Below, in pieces: positions 10,331 through 22,783 of a DNA stretch of 64,000 bases. Below the pieces are notes generated by a model. The model did no database searches. It had not been told where the DNA came from and saw only the letters and a program-made list of their open reading frames with translations. The DNA comes from Siniperca chuatsi. Lineage: Eukaryota > Chordata > Actinopteri > Centrarchiformes > Sinipercidae. Both the position numbers and the translations under genes were made by a program. Numbering within the stretch: position 1 is the first letter of the stretch; every line of letters begins with the position of its first letter. The stretch lies in the NCBI RefSeq assembly GCF_020085105.1, contig NC_058063.1, forward strand, positions 14,702,762-14,766,761. Reading direction: 5' to 3'.

Positions 10331-13070
10331 GTGGTGTAGATCTAGTGTTAGATAGGCTTTATCCCATATTGTTATGTTGATGTCCTTTTTTACCCTTTTA
10401 CCATTCTATCCTTATCTTTTATTTGCAGTTTTGTAAGTTTTAATGTTTGTCTAAATGTTGAACTTTTGCTGTCCTGTGTGCACAGTGCACCCATGCAAAA
10501 GAAAGAGAAGCTTGTTAGAAAATCTTGTCTTGTGCGCACATGTTCTTATGTCCTCATAAATGTGTGTCAGGTGGTCTGAATGAGGCTTACTGGCCATTAA
10601 ATCGAAAGTGTGCGTGTGTGAGTGTGTGGAGGGGATGAGTGTTTCATGCAGAGGTCAAAGTTGAAAGGTCAGGAGATCAACGTGAGGCAGTGTCATAAAC
10701 ACCAGCTGGTACATCAGCTGATGACCTCGGGGGGGGGGGGAAGATAGTGTACAAAGGTTAAGAGAAAAACTCACTGAAACAAAACCGCTCCAACAGACGT
10801 TAAATGTTGGTAGACACAGACGAAGGTGGAGCCAAAACACAGCTGAGGCCAAAAGAAAAATGTGTATCTATTTATATACATGTATATGTGTCTCCGTTGT
10901 CTGTATTCAATCCGGCCTCACCCTCTCCTTCCCCTGCCTATAAACCAACCTTATTACCTTTAAATAAAAACCATCTTCCAATCTTTTCCCCCTTTCTTTT
11001 TCTTTCTGTTCATTTTTAGCCTCTTCCTGCCTTCGCTGCGGGTTACCTCTGACTCCTGACTGGGTGGGAGCTGCGATGGGCCAAAACAGTGATGTCACTG
11101 CTGTTATTTTCAATAGGGGTGAGCTCATTGGTTGAAACCACAGAGGAGCTGGCATCCAAGTGTCAGGGAACAAGCGGTCAGGGTTGCAATTGGCCCGGCG
11201 CTGGCCTTCGTTTGCATTACATCTGGGGAAAGGATCTGAGACAAATTGTGGTAGCTCTCAATATTTCTATGTCTTTCTATCTATTACTCTTCTATCTATT
11301 ACTTTAAGGAGTTATAAATGAGTAGGGAGTCATTAAGAGAAAAATAGAGTTATTAAAAGATGGGGACACAAAGAAAAAGAAAAAGAAAAAGAAAAGATAG
11401 AAAGCGACACCAAGACCACAGCAGACAGCGAGAATAAATAACACAGCTTTTCACATTTTAGAGTCTGGCTCAAAGGCCTCAAGGAGCAGATATGAGAGTG
11501 CGGAGGCCAGCAGCCACACGCTAGTTGACCATGACATGGAAAGAGTGACACAACTGTGCAAGATGTGCCAGAGGACTGATAAAACACCAACTGCTCCTCC
11601 TATGATTCCAGTCTAAAGTCATCGCTGTACCAGTTCCTGTTGACTTACATGGATGTTAAATGCAAAATCCGCTCATACACACTTTAAAGTTGTCAAAAAC
11701 ATTTACATTAAGGGCCAGTTTTTGTAGTTTGGTGCAGTACATTTCTTAATTCCACAGATAGTGCCACTTCACGATATGACACAATATTTCTAGTTCAGTA
11801 CAAAAGTTTGGTAGAAAAAAACTTTCTCAGCTAAATACTAAATGCTAAGGGACTGTATGAAAATTACTGGAGTGGGGGGCTGACTCATATTTCATTAAAA
11901 AAGCAAGGCCCTCCCCAGCATTAATAATATTTCTTTAGACACTCCCTTTGATTTAGAAAAACATGGTAATACCTTCCTCCTAATCTCTCAAAATAATATA
12001 TTTATGGAAAACATAACAAAATTATGACTACTCCAGGCCACTCTCTATTTTCTTAATAAAGAGCAGCTAAATAAATGTGATGCTGAACTTGAATTCCATT
12101 ATAGACAAATTTTAAACAACAAATTTTACTTAACTGTAGTTTCACTTTGTGTTATGATACAGAATAAAGCAATGGTGGGTGTAGACTGGTAAAAATGTAT
12201 ACACTCTCTGGATAACATTCAAACAGTAATAACCATAAAGATCCATGTCTATATTCTGTTTCTCAAAACTGACATATTGGTCCTATTAATTTCTAGTTGC
12301 TTGATGAGAAAAATGAAATCCTGACACAGAGACAGTTTTGTTGTCCTCTGCATATGGCAAAACGCACCTTTATGACCTGCGGTGCATACAGATATGTTGA
12401 TGTAACAATTTGATCTTTTTAAATATATTTTACATCTCAAAAGGGAAGAATTAAATACAATATAAATCTGAGGTGAGAAAAGGTTAAAAGACCCTCCCAT
12501 GCTCTCCCAAGAAATACCGACTACCCTCCCTTCAAAAAAGGAAAAATACATAAAGAAGAAATAGATTTGTTTTCATCAACAGTACCCTCAGTATAACATA
12601 ATCCAATGTAGCCACAACACTGAAAAAACTTGAAACTAGAAATGTGCTTTCACATCTCTAATTACACCTGAACTTCCCATGTCCATTCTCTGGGGGTTAT
12701 CAAGGGTATTCTGGGAAATGTCTCGTAAGCTTACGTTAAAGTTAACGGTTTCCAAGGTCAAGAATACATTTTGATCCTCAGCTTTTACGCCAAAAAATGG
12801 AAATTTGAAACTCTACAACAGCTGGCCAGGCTCCAGAACAGCTACTAAATGGATCTTGGTGTGTGTGGTGAGCTTGTTTTTTCAACTGTTCTTTCCAGGG
12901 TCAAAAATGAAAAGCAGGTAAATAACAACACTTAAATGGAAAGTAACACCTGGAAACCACTGAGCATCACAGACAGATGTTATTTATCAGAGGGTGGAAT
13001 TTTCCTTTATTGTGAAGGAGAACAGTTTTTTTGTATATACAGTTTAATCTAATGCAAACATCCTAAATTG
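10331..13070. other. Intergenic, no gene recognised
   Basis: Mixed sequence with a G-run at 10730-10740, a CT-rich tract at about 10918-11030 and an A/G tract at 11366-11400. No exon chain, RNA gene or recognisable mobile element found. Confidence 0.4.
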
Positions 13071-13188
13071 AATGATATACACATCGATTTGTAGAATGGG
13101 AGTTGGTGGAAGTCAGGCCCATTGTGTGTGGCATGCATATACACACACTGGCTGCCAAGCAAAGTCTCAAATAAACAAAATACACACA

Positions 13189-13189
<1 letters not shown>

Positions 13190-13221
<32 letters not shown>
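13190..13221. repeat. CA microsatellite
   Basis: (CA)n of about 32 bp. Confidence 0.95.
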
Positions 13222-13223
<2 letters not shown>

Positions 13224-13364
13224 GAGGCACAATGCATGTCTACAAGAGGAGGCAAATAGTCATACAAACACATCTAAATGCATGTATATACTGTTCAAGG
13301 AGATCAATTGAAAGAGATATAGAAGCATTGATTTTCTGCTCTCTGGATATTAGGGAGACTTATC

Positions 13365-13391
13365 TGTGTGTGTGTGTGTGTGTGTGTGTGT
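13365..13391. repeat. TG microsatellite
   Basis: (TG)n of about 27 bp; a shorter (TG)n follows at 13458-13473. Confidence 0.95.
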
Positions 13392-13576
13392 ATTACTGTG
13401 GTTATTAATGCCTCACATCTGTGTGCCAGTCATCTGTGAATGTGTTTGCATGCCTTTGTGTGTGTGTGTGTGTTTGTGAGGGTCAGTCTGGGCAGCAGTC
13501 CAGGCTGCTAAGAAGAAAAGGAGTGAGTTTCACCACAGGAGGTGGGTCTGGGCACTGTGCCAATCAGCCTAGCACA

Positions 13577-13577
13577 G

Positions 13578-13654
<77 letters not shown>
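13577..13654. repeat. Long CA microsatellite
   Basis: About 78 bp of (CA)n with one CAA interruption near 13594, the longest CA run in the window. It lies directly beside the polypurine block starting at about 13720. Confidence 0.97.
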
Positions 13655-13657
<3 letters not shown>

Positions 13658-13719
13658 CCTGAGGCGGTGGCCCTGTGCTGTTGATGCCTGCAGGCAGGCC
13701 TGACCACTCGCTGCCCCCA

Positions 13720-14270
13720 CAGACACACGAGGACACAAAGAGACCTGGAATGGGAAGGATAGAGCAAGACGAGAAGAGAGGGAGACAGAGGGAAGAACTG
13801 TGGGGGAAAGCAGAGAGAGGACAAACTGATAAGATGGAGACTGAGAGAGACAAGGAAACAGAGGCCGACAATGATAGATGCAGGAAAACAGAAAGAGAAA
13901 GACAGGGAGAATGAGGTGTCGGGAGAGAAAAAACGACAGGTACAAGGAAAAAAGATGGCAGCAAACAAATGGATAGAAGGGAAGAAAGATGACTGGGGTG
14001 TGCTATAAGTAGGTGTGTTTGTTGTGGGAGGTGCAGTGAGGTGTCCAGAGATGTGGAAAGAGCTAAGGGCAAGACTAAAGAATAGGGAGAAAAGATAGAG
14101 AAAGGAGTGGAAAAGCAGTGTTGGAGAATGTTTTTGAAAAAGGAAAAAGGGCTGACAGAGACAGACAAGGGCTTTGGGGATAGTGGAAAAGGGATAAGAT
14201 ATAGGAGTGCCGACAGGGGAATTGTGTGAGAGAGGGTGAGACAAAGAAAGAAAAAGATAGATAGCTAATG
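13720..14270. repeat. Long polypurine block (GA-rich low complexity)
   Basis: About 550 bp strongly biased to A and G on the plus strand (GAGAGA, GGAGACAGAGG, GAAAGAGAAAG words). The complementary polypyrimidine strand creates long open frames at 13564-14280 made mostly of Ser, Leu, Phe and Pro. I treat these as composition artefacts because they run straight into the CA repeat and have no domain features. Confidence 0.8.
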
Positions 14271-14280
14271 TGATATACAT

Positions 14281-14840
14281 TAGTGGTTAGGGGTGGAATT
14301 GAACTGATAGAGATGAGAGAGATGATTGGAAAATTTGGCACACTTTCTACAATTTTTTGGAGAACAATAACAGTGAAGCACTTCACTTATATAGTGTTTT
14401 TATACTGTATAGGGAACAAATGTTTTGATTTTATTTTATTAAGGAATTACATGACCTTTTGATTTTGATTTTGCAGCACATTTTTGTCCTCCTCTTGTAT
14501 CTTATGTTTATTTATCTTATATTTATATTTATCTCAAGGGCCAAGGAGTAATTTAATTGTCATATTGTAATGTCATATTTTCATGATTGTCTGAGCTTGA
14601 TCATTTAGTTTTCTCTTGAAAATGTCAGTATAGATGTTTCAAAAAAGCACCCAAAAATTGGGAAATAAATGAAAAAAAGAGTGAAAAAAGAAAGCATGAG
14701 AGACTCTTGGTATGAAGAGGCTTGAACTCCCAACAAAGTCATCGTTGTTTATTTAACAGCACTAAATGTCAAGGGTAGCTTTTGTTCGGTTGTTGCTCTG
14801 ACCACTGTTGCTTTCACTCCTCTTTTCTGCAGTACAGGCA
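14281..14840. other. Intergenic, no gene recognised
   Basis: AT-rich sequence without supported features. Confidence 0.4.
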
Positions 14841-14960
14841 GGCGGAGAGGGAAGAGAGAGAGATACGGCAAGACAGGAGTTGCTGAGAGAGAAAGAAAGA
14901 GACAGACAGACAGAAAGAAAGAAAAAGTGAGACAGAGGAAGAGAAAAAAAGAACGTCTGT
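14840..14960. repeat. Second polypurine tract
   Basis: GAGAGAGAGA and (GAAA)/(GACA)n words, about 120 bp, ahead of the CA repeat at 15046. Confidence 0.8.
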
Positions 14961-15043
14961 GCTGGTGCCAGAGTGAGGTATAGGGTTTCCTGAGACTTGT
15001 TTTCCTGACTTAGCCGTTCTGTAAGCCCTCCATCCACTTCCCG

Positions 15044-15045
<2 letters not shown>

Positions 15046-15096
<51 letters not shown>
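15046..15096. repeat. CA microsatellite
   Basis: Uninterrupted (CA)n of about 51 bp. Confidence 0.97.
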
Positions 15097-15101
<5 letters not shown>

Positions 15102-16400
15102 TGCCTCTCCTCAAATCACACTACATATCGCAGGAGATAGAGGCTTTTGGAAAACTGAGCCCAGTTCCCTTGGGCTATTCCCAAACCCACACTCCGGTTA
15201 CACCACCACGTTCCAGTGCGCAATTCCTGTGTTGGGGCTGAGTTTACTTAGGCAGGCGCCTCTCTCCTCAAAAACGCTGCACAATCACCCCGAGAGTACT
15301 TAATATCTGTTATTGGAACTCTGCTCCTATCAGTCCCCTTCCATCTAAATATTATTGGAGGCAGAGACAATTAAAGATGCAATAAATATGTGATATAACA
15401 TTGGGAGTGCACAGCACAGAAGTCCATTTCCTTTGCACTTTACATTTGAGATAAATGTGTTAACATGTGAAGTGTGCATATGTAACTATTGGCTCAGTGG
15501 AATTGCTTAACAAACGTATGTATAAAAGTCAAGTTTGCAGTGTAAGTCGTAGTTTAATGTGGCTGACATTGAAAAGTAGTCGGCCGATAAAAAGTTCTCA
15601 CACTTCAGAGTAAGGATGTTTCATCTCAAAGCCATTAAAGATCCATGGAGTTTGCCCATCACGTTAAATTGTCTGTGGTCCATTTACGGTTGATCTGATT
15701 GCTTGCACTAAAACATGGCCGAGAGTCAAAAGATGCATCATCTTTATGCAGAAGTCACGTGGGTTTTCACTGCTAAAGCAACTTGTAACTGCAGGTACAA
15801 TAAACACAGACATACAGATGTACTGCAGGGGAAAATAAGACAAAAGATGAATAAGATAAGATGTAAAATTCCTAAAGGTTAAAAATTGTAAATAATAGAA
15901 AGTAGCTGTTTTATGTTATAAACTATATCCTCATCCTGTTACTCCCCCTAGTACTCTATAGTACTTTATATAGCTAGTGGTGGTTATAGTGGTTATATAC
16001 TGTAGTGGGTCTTGACCTTTTATCCTTGTGACTACTAAAACAATGACTAACTGTGATGCCTCATCACAGGTTATACCAAACCAAATACAGTAAATAGAAT
16101 AATATACTTTATATATAGTGTATCATTTGAATAATATTTTGAAGCCTGAAGAAGCAAAACAACCCAATAATTTTACAGGAAAATAGAGAAAAGTCTGGAA
16201 AAAAATAAGCATAATTTTGCATAGCAGAAGTATTGCATGGTATTCTTTCTTAATTCCTAACCTGTATATCATCTTGCGACTCCTAAGATTTATTTTATCA
16301 CTCTCTTGGGGCTGGTCTTGAACCTCAAGTTGGAAACCACTCCTTTGCGTCATGCAAAGGAGTAGTCTTGGCTATGAACTGCCAATTCAGACCCTGTAAT
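15097..16400. other. Intergenic, no gene recognised; possible conserved noncoding segment
   Basis: Positions 15300-15460 are complex, non-repetitive and balanced in composition (for example CTAAATATTATTGGAGGC, GATGCAATAAATATGTG), unlike the repeats around them, and could be a conserved noncoding element. This rests on appearance only. The rest is AT-rich without features. Confidence 0.3.
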
Positions 16401-16401
16401 T

Positions 16402-16775
16402 AAGACAGATAAGTCTTAAGCGAAGTCCAAGTCCTAAACTTTGTGTTTCAAGTTCTAAACAAGCCATTATGTGTCTGCTGTTGTGTGCTGTCACACACAC
16501 CTTTCCCCTCCTGCTTGCGCAACAAGATTGTCTGCTTTCAGATTAATTTATCCGTTGTTGGGGAACACTGTTTTAATAACATCATTTTCAATCTTTGGGC
16601 TTGGAGAGGCTATCAAGAAATTTCCAAGTCAAAACGTTCAGGTGAAGTCAGAGTGACTGGTGTTAAAGTCAAAATCAAGTTGCAGGTCTTTTTTGATGTT
16701 GTCAAGTCTAAAGTCAGCACAGATTGTGACTCGAGTCAGACTCACATCCAAGTCATTTGACTCGAGTCACACCTC
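16402..16775. repeat. Flanking patches of the AAGTC-type repeat
   Basis: Two patches (about 16402-16460 and 16617-16775) with spaced AAGTC/GAGTC words, including CTCGAGTCAGACTCAC and TTGACTCGAGTCACACC. They are related in sequence to the array at 18714-19738 but less dense. Confidence 0.65.
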
Positions 16776-18713
16776 TTACTGTTCTGACAACTGTACATCG
16801 CATAGCATGACATGATATGATGTAACATAGTATCGGGTGTCACCAAAAGGACCCCGTAATTTCTGTTTATTACAATTTGGGTCTCATTTTCGTAGTTTGG
16901 GCCATTATTTCTATTGCTTAAAAACTGACAAGACAGATGAATAGACAGGTTATAAACAAGCCAACAATTTAGTCAGATTATCTAAACCACATCATTTGGA
17001 GGTAAAACGTGAGCACACCTGAAAAAATTGGTAATATTCCCTCAATGCACAGGAATACTGTGTGAACGCAAAACTGCAATAAACATGCAAAGTCACAGTT
17101 AAACCAGGTAGTCAGTCAGTAAATTATAATGGACATTTACAACAGTCAGTTTGGGAAATGATTTTATATTTCACCTTCATTTCCTCTTCGTTGCTGTTTG
17201 TGTTTCTTGCCCTGTCTGATTTCTTTTTAGCAATGTGGCCGCATTCTCAGATATTAGCAATTAACTTGGTGAGTACAACGTTATTATCAACCAACTTGTT
17301 ATAAACTGAAATGATCCTTTAAGATAAAGTAAAACAAAATACACAAAGCTCAGCACTATACTTAAACAGAAATGCTTTGGATAATTACTTTCAGTCCTTG
17401 CTGTCTGTGGTGGATCTGATATGTTCCACACTACATACTGTAGGTAGCGGGAGGGAGACAGACATCATGGTGCAGTAGTGTGCATTAGGAATCCAGAAGC
17501 CACAAGTACAAGTTGGTTTTCCTTCTCTCTTGTCCCCCCCCCCCACATCCAAAGCCAAACCACTCTTTCTGATACCTCAGCCTCCATCCAAATGATTCAT
17601 TCAACCATCCACCCACTAAAGAAACACTGAAACAAAGAGTGAACGCAACATAAAACAGCCCATACTTTTCCGACCACACGCCTTCGCATTCAGACTGGCG
17701 CACCACCACTCCCCACACACACACACACACTGAAAGTTTCGTGCACCCGCATGCATACCCACAGTACAAAACAAAACAAGACACATTTACTCATCCAGAT
17801 ACACATCAAATACACACATGCCAAATTACACACACTCTTGTTCACCATATTCCACATCATTCCATCTCCATCCGCCTTTTCCTGCACCAAAGCCCAAAGG
17901 CAACACTATTCTTGCCACCACAGGTCCCGGCCCACTTTCAGTGCCGACCTGAGATGACATCATTCCTCTATCCCCCTCGCTCCCTGTCTTTCTACTTCTG
18001 CACCCATCCTACTCGAACAAAGAGCAGCGTTCCAACACAAATCATCCAACCCTGTCCTTAATGACAGGGTAGAGCTAAGTGATGCCAGGGGGCAGGAGAG
18101 CTGGAGGTACTTTGGTCTGGGATGCTGCCCGTTCAGGATTCCTCCCTGAAACATGTGGTTTGTTCTCTCTCTCTGAATGGAGCAGCGATGGAGGGATGGA
18201 TGAATGAGGAGAGCAGGGAGCAGGGAAAAGGGAGACCACAAAGTAAGCTCATAGCCCAAAGGGAGAGATCATTTGCAGCTCAGGTGGGATATGATTCTGC
18301 TTTCATCTCGGGGTGGCTTTCTTGTGCAGATGGCATTAAATAGCAGAAGTATACCCTTTGGACATTATATGAGGATGAGGTTTATGCATGCAATTCAATC
18401 GTTTTTGCAAATTTCCTACTGACATCAGTGCATATGGGCGCTATTTAATCCTGTGGTTAGGTTTAGGGTTATGCACATGACATGACCATGGTTTATTTTT
18501 GACCCTCCATTGCACGTACAGCCGAGGCGAACAAATGTAGGAAATAATGAAGTTCTTGAGCAGTTGTGGAAAGAAAATCCTTTCCAAGGCTTTAAAGCTA
18601 TTCAAAAGGATACAATAATACAATTTCCACAATGTTAACTTAAAATTTATGACGCTGTCCTCAGCAGCTTGGATATATAATTGTGAAAACCTGACAAACA
18701 AGATCTGTGTTTT
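16776..18713. other. Intergenic, no gene recognised
   Basis: Includes a short CA run at 17718-17730 and a CA/CC-rich stretch at about 17690-17860. Open frames on both strands are composition-driven. No exon, RNA gene or mobile element supported. Confidence 0.4.
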
Positions 18714-19738
18714 GAGTCTTTTGAGGGCAAGTCCAAGTCACGTTACAAGTCTTTCAAGACAGGTCCAAGTCAAGTCTCAAGTCATTCGATACTAGTCGCG
18801 TATTAAAGCTTGTAATGGAAAGTTACAAGTCAAGTTACAAATCATGCAGTAGCGAGTCAAATCACAAGTCATTTGAGACTATTTCAAGTCAAGTCTCACG
18901 TCCTTAAAGATAAGTCCAGTTCACATCACAATTAATTCGAGACAAGTCCACGTCAAGTCACAAGTCATTCAATTCAAGTCCAAGTCATGTCTCAAAGCTT
19001 GTAATGGCAAGTCACAAGTCATGCAATAGCAAGTCTCAAGTTAAGTCTCAAGTCCTTAGGGACAAGTTTATGTCAAGTCACAAGTCCTTTGAGAATATTT
19101 CAAATTAAAATAGTAAGTAAGTAATTTGAGAGAAGTCAAGTCTCAAGTCCTGTAATGGAAAGTCTAAAGTCAAGTCTCAATTCCTTAAAGACAAGTCCAA
19201 TTCACATCACAATTCATTAGAAAGTCCAATTCAGGTCTCAAGTCTTGTAATACCAAGTCTTGAGTCAAGTCTCAAGTCCTCAAGTACAAGCCCAGTAAAG
19301 TCTCAAATCATCTGATAGAAGACAAGTTGCATGTCTTGCAATAGTGAAACTAAGTTCAAGATTGGTCACAAGAAATTTGAGACCATGCCCCAAGTCATTC
19401 GTGACAAGTTAGAGTCTTGTAATAACAAGTCCCAAGTGATCTCAAGTCCTTAAGGACAAGTCGCCATCAAGTCACAAGTCTTCACAGGCAACATGTAAGT
19501 CAGTTGCAAGTCTCTTAAGTCTCTGAATGCTGGCTATTAAAATGTCACAGGATTTGAAATTTTTCCTTTCAAAGCTGTGTTCACTTTTGTTTGTTCCCAA
19601 ATTTTATCCGGTCAAAACTTCTGACGTGAATGTTTTTGCTCTCAAGTTTCAGGTGAGGCCAAGTCTCAAGTAAGTCAAGTCTCACAGCAGTCAGGTCCAA
19701 GTCAAGTCCTCACTTTTGTCTCAAGTCTTCAGCTCTGA
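18714..19738. repeat. Degenerate CAAGTC tandem array, about 1 kb
   Basis: Dozens of CAAGTC/AAGTCTCAAGTC/AAGTCCAAGTC words, separated by short spacers such as TCATTCGA or CCTTAAGGACAAGTC. A looser higher-order period of about 25-40 bp is visible by eye. A less repetitive gap lies at about 19515-19655. No coding capacity. Similar AAGTC arrays are, to my knowledge, dispersed in percomorph genomes. Confidence 0.85.
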
Positions 19739-21969
19739 AAGAAATAATATGAATCATATCAGTAAGTTTTGTCAGGCGAAATTCTAAAGGAGTTCTTGAA
19801 AAACTTTGCATGTTGCTCATCAGCAAAAAAATCTAAAAAGGTAGTTGTATGAAAATACAAGAGACTGAGTGATTCCTCACGGATTTTCTTTCTGAGCCTT
19901 AAGATTTTTTTGACTATGTGAGGAAGGCAAATGCATTGAACAGATACAGTAGATTCCCTGCCTAGGCAGAAATACAGATTACCAGCCTTAATAATCATCT
20001 GGACGATTCGGTTGTGTTAAATCTGCTGTAGCGCTCAGAGTGATCCTGGTCTCTGTTTGATTTTAGCCACATGTGAGCCCGCCTGCCCGGTGCTGTGCTG
20101 TAAACCTGTCATTGTTCTGGGTCAGCTCCCTAAGGATGTCCTGAAGGCCCACCACCACCACACACACACAAACACACAAAGACACACACACAAACACACA
20201 CTGCAGCAGGATTGCTCCTCCTCTTCCTCGGTGGGGAATGGGCCAAAAGCGGACAGCCTGTGTTCCGTCAAGGCGTCCAAAATTCCATGACTTTCCCAGA
20301 ATTCCCGTCCCAAGCCAAGTCATATATTCTGTTGTCATCCACAAGGCCCTAATGAAAACCCACGAGGAACACAGAGGCACACCATGTCTGCTCACCCACA
20401 CGCTATTTAAACTAAGATGAAAATACACACCAAATATGACTCATCACGCACCACTGTGGATGCTAAATATCCATTAAAACTATTTCATTCTATACGGCTG
20501 CTGGTATGCCATAGGATATAGGTTTGACTTATTGAATTCATTTGCTCTGTGTTTAAACCACTAATAACAGGATACAGTTAATCTAGCTGCATGAAAATAG
20601 CATGGTATTGTGAGTATTTTCAACACTGTGAATCATTCAGCCCACTGGTACACATTGAGTCCAACTAAAACAAGACTCAGTATGTCATATTAGATCATTA
20701 TATTACACATTTTTATCAATCTTTATTGCATTACCTGCAGTTAAACAGCTCTTTAAAGTTGCATACCTTCTGTATTGTTCACTGCAATATAATTTTTAAA
20801 TGCTGTCTTGGGGTTAAACTGTTTATTTTGATATAGTCCCTCAGACTAAGGGGGAGGAAAGTGTCGTGCCAGGAAATATGAATGAAAACTGGCCCACCGA
20901 GAATAAAAAAGCTGTTTAAAAGGGCTTGCCATGGTTTTTTAATGTAAGCAATGGCTTTGATAGGCCGCAGACTTATTTTCACAAATGAATGTGTCAAGTA
21001 TTAAGGTACCTTATAAATCACTCTCCCTCACTTTCGGCTTCCCTCTTTTCTTAGCCTTTCTGAGAGGTTTGGAAGAGCAGCATGATTGCTTAGAGCTCTG
21101 GCCCTCTTTGTCAGTAACCCTGCCTAAATCAACAGCCGCCCTGCTATTTTAGTGCTTAAGAAATTTTAAAGATTATAATGGGACTGTAAAACGGAAACCT
21201 GCTATATAATGTGATTGACGGCCAAGGCTCGCACAAGCTCAGACAGTGGTGCTGTAATGGTGTGTGTTTGGAATGGGTGACAGTAATATTTCAATCAGTG
21301 TGTGTGCACGTGTGTGTGGTTTTGTAGGACACTGTTAATCAAACAGTAAATGTAATTGTGGTTTCAACATTTTGGTTCCATAGAATCAGTGGAACATGGA
21401 AGAACACGTTGAAAGAGGAAAAGATCGTCTGCGTGATGAGGTCTGTCCATAACAAAAATTTTCCTCCCCATTGAAGAGAAGATGGAGGAAATAATAACTT
21501 TTTTCCAACCTTAAACTCCAACTAATTGCTCAAACATTTCCTCTACAGATCCATATGTGGACATGAGCCAAGCGACAGGCTTTTGGCACTCTTCAAGGCA
21601 CATTTGAGAATTTCCTACTCACCTCATTCAGAGGTGTTGTTTAATCACATTCACTGGCTGCCTGAAGAGCAGCAAAGAAAGAAGGCCCCATTGAGTATAG
21701 GCATAAACACAGTAGAGACCACTGTTCCTTTAATGTGTTTTGTATGTTTCTGTAGGGTCTTTTTGTAATTATTTACTGTATATAGTTGTATCTCTTTCTA
21801 TTGGCCTCATTTTCTACAGGAAACAAAATGAAAATGCTGCTTGTGTCATCATCAGGTGATTGAAGTTTTCACCTTGTTGCTGTTCGGGTCATAAGTGCAA
21901 CAGATAAAGGTCAGAGTATCATAGATTTTCTAGGATAAGAAACAAAAAAAGAAGTGTAGAGAATTGCAA
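19739..21969. other. Intergenic, no gene recognised; one possible conserved noncoding stretch
   Basis: A short interrupted CA stretch lies at 20155-20200. Positions 21100-21290 are complex and non-repetitive and could be conserved noncoding DNA (appearance only). Open frames are short and unsupported. Confidence 0.35.
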
Positions 21970-22690
21970 AGATAAAAGACCTAATGTCAGCAAGCTAACA
22001 TGCTCACTATGATAATGCTAACTACTAATGTTTAGCAGGTGTAACGTTACCAGGTTCCCCATCTAAGTTTAGCACGTTAGCATGGTAACATTTGCTAATG
22101 AGCACAAAACAGAGTTAAGTACAGTACTGAGGCTGAGGGGAATGTCATTACTTTTGCAGGTATTTGGTTATAAATCAAAGTACTGAACAAAGTGAAATTT
22201 TGATCTGATGATGACACTAGATGAAAAGTTAAGGGATCACCAAAGTTATTACAATTCATCCTGAGGGAAACATGCATGTGTGTACCAAATTCCTTGGTAA
22301 TCCATCCAATAATTGTTGAGATATTTCACAAAAATCCCAAATGTAAACCTCATGGTGGCGCTACAGGAAAAGTCTGGAGATCACCAAAATCATGAGGATA
22401 CATCATCTGGGAACCTGTACACATTTTTTTGCCATATCACCCGTTAGATGTTGAGATATTTTAAATCATAAGTGAAAATTTGACAAGTCAGGGCATCACC
22501 GAAGTCAGGATTCATCCTCTGGGGACCATGAATGTCATTCGAATTATCAACTTTAAGGGGGCATCCCTAGTCAGTACAATATTTTTTGGCAATCCATCCA
22601 ATAGTTTTTGAGATATTTCAGTCTAGACCAAAGGGGTGGGCCGACGGTCCGACTGACTGACCAACACTGCCATCCTTAGAGCCATGCCTT
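21970..22690 (-). repeat. Long copy of the 'TATCTCAACAACTATTGGATGG' dispersed family
   Basis: Reads on the minus strand: the GCTAACATGCT-rich end is at about 21990-22090 and the sequence AATCCATCCAATAATTGTTGA (quoted on the plus strand, about 22300) marks the unit start. Within it the unit restarts at about 22310, 22450 and 22600 (each with GAGATATTT), so the copy contains about three sub-units. It ends with GACGGTCCGACTGACTGACC. Confidence 0.85.
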
Positions 22691-22766
22691 GTTGGGTTTT
22701 TTGCATGGCTAAAAACATGCTACCACACTAACCTAAAACAGCAAGGATTGCTCATCACCAGTCACT

Positions 22767-22783
22767 TAAATCAAACAACAAGA
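22767..22783 (+). repeat. Target-site duplication, left copy
   Basis: TAAATCAAACAACAAGA, identical to 23535-23551. The two flank the RTE-type LINE fragment. Confidence 0.9.

Noticed and set aside
13508-14280. Reverse-strand open frames of 145-238 residues
   Set aside because: Built from a CA repeat (Val-Cys) and a polypyrimidine strand (Ser/Leu/Phe/Pro). No domain, no splice context; composition artefacts.
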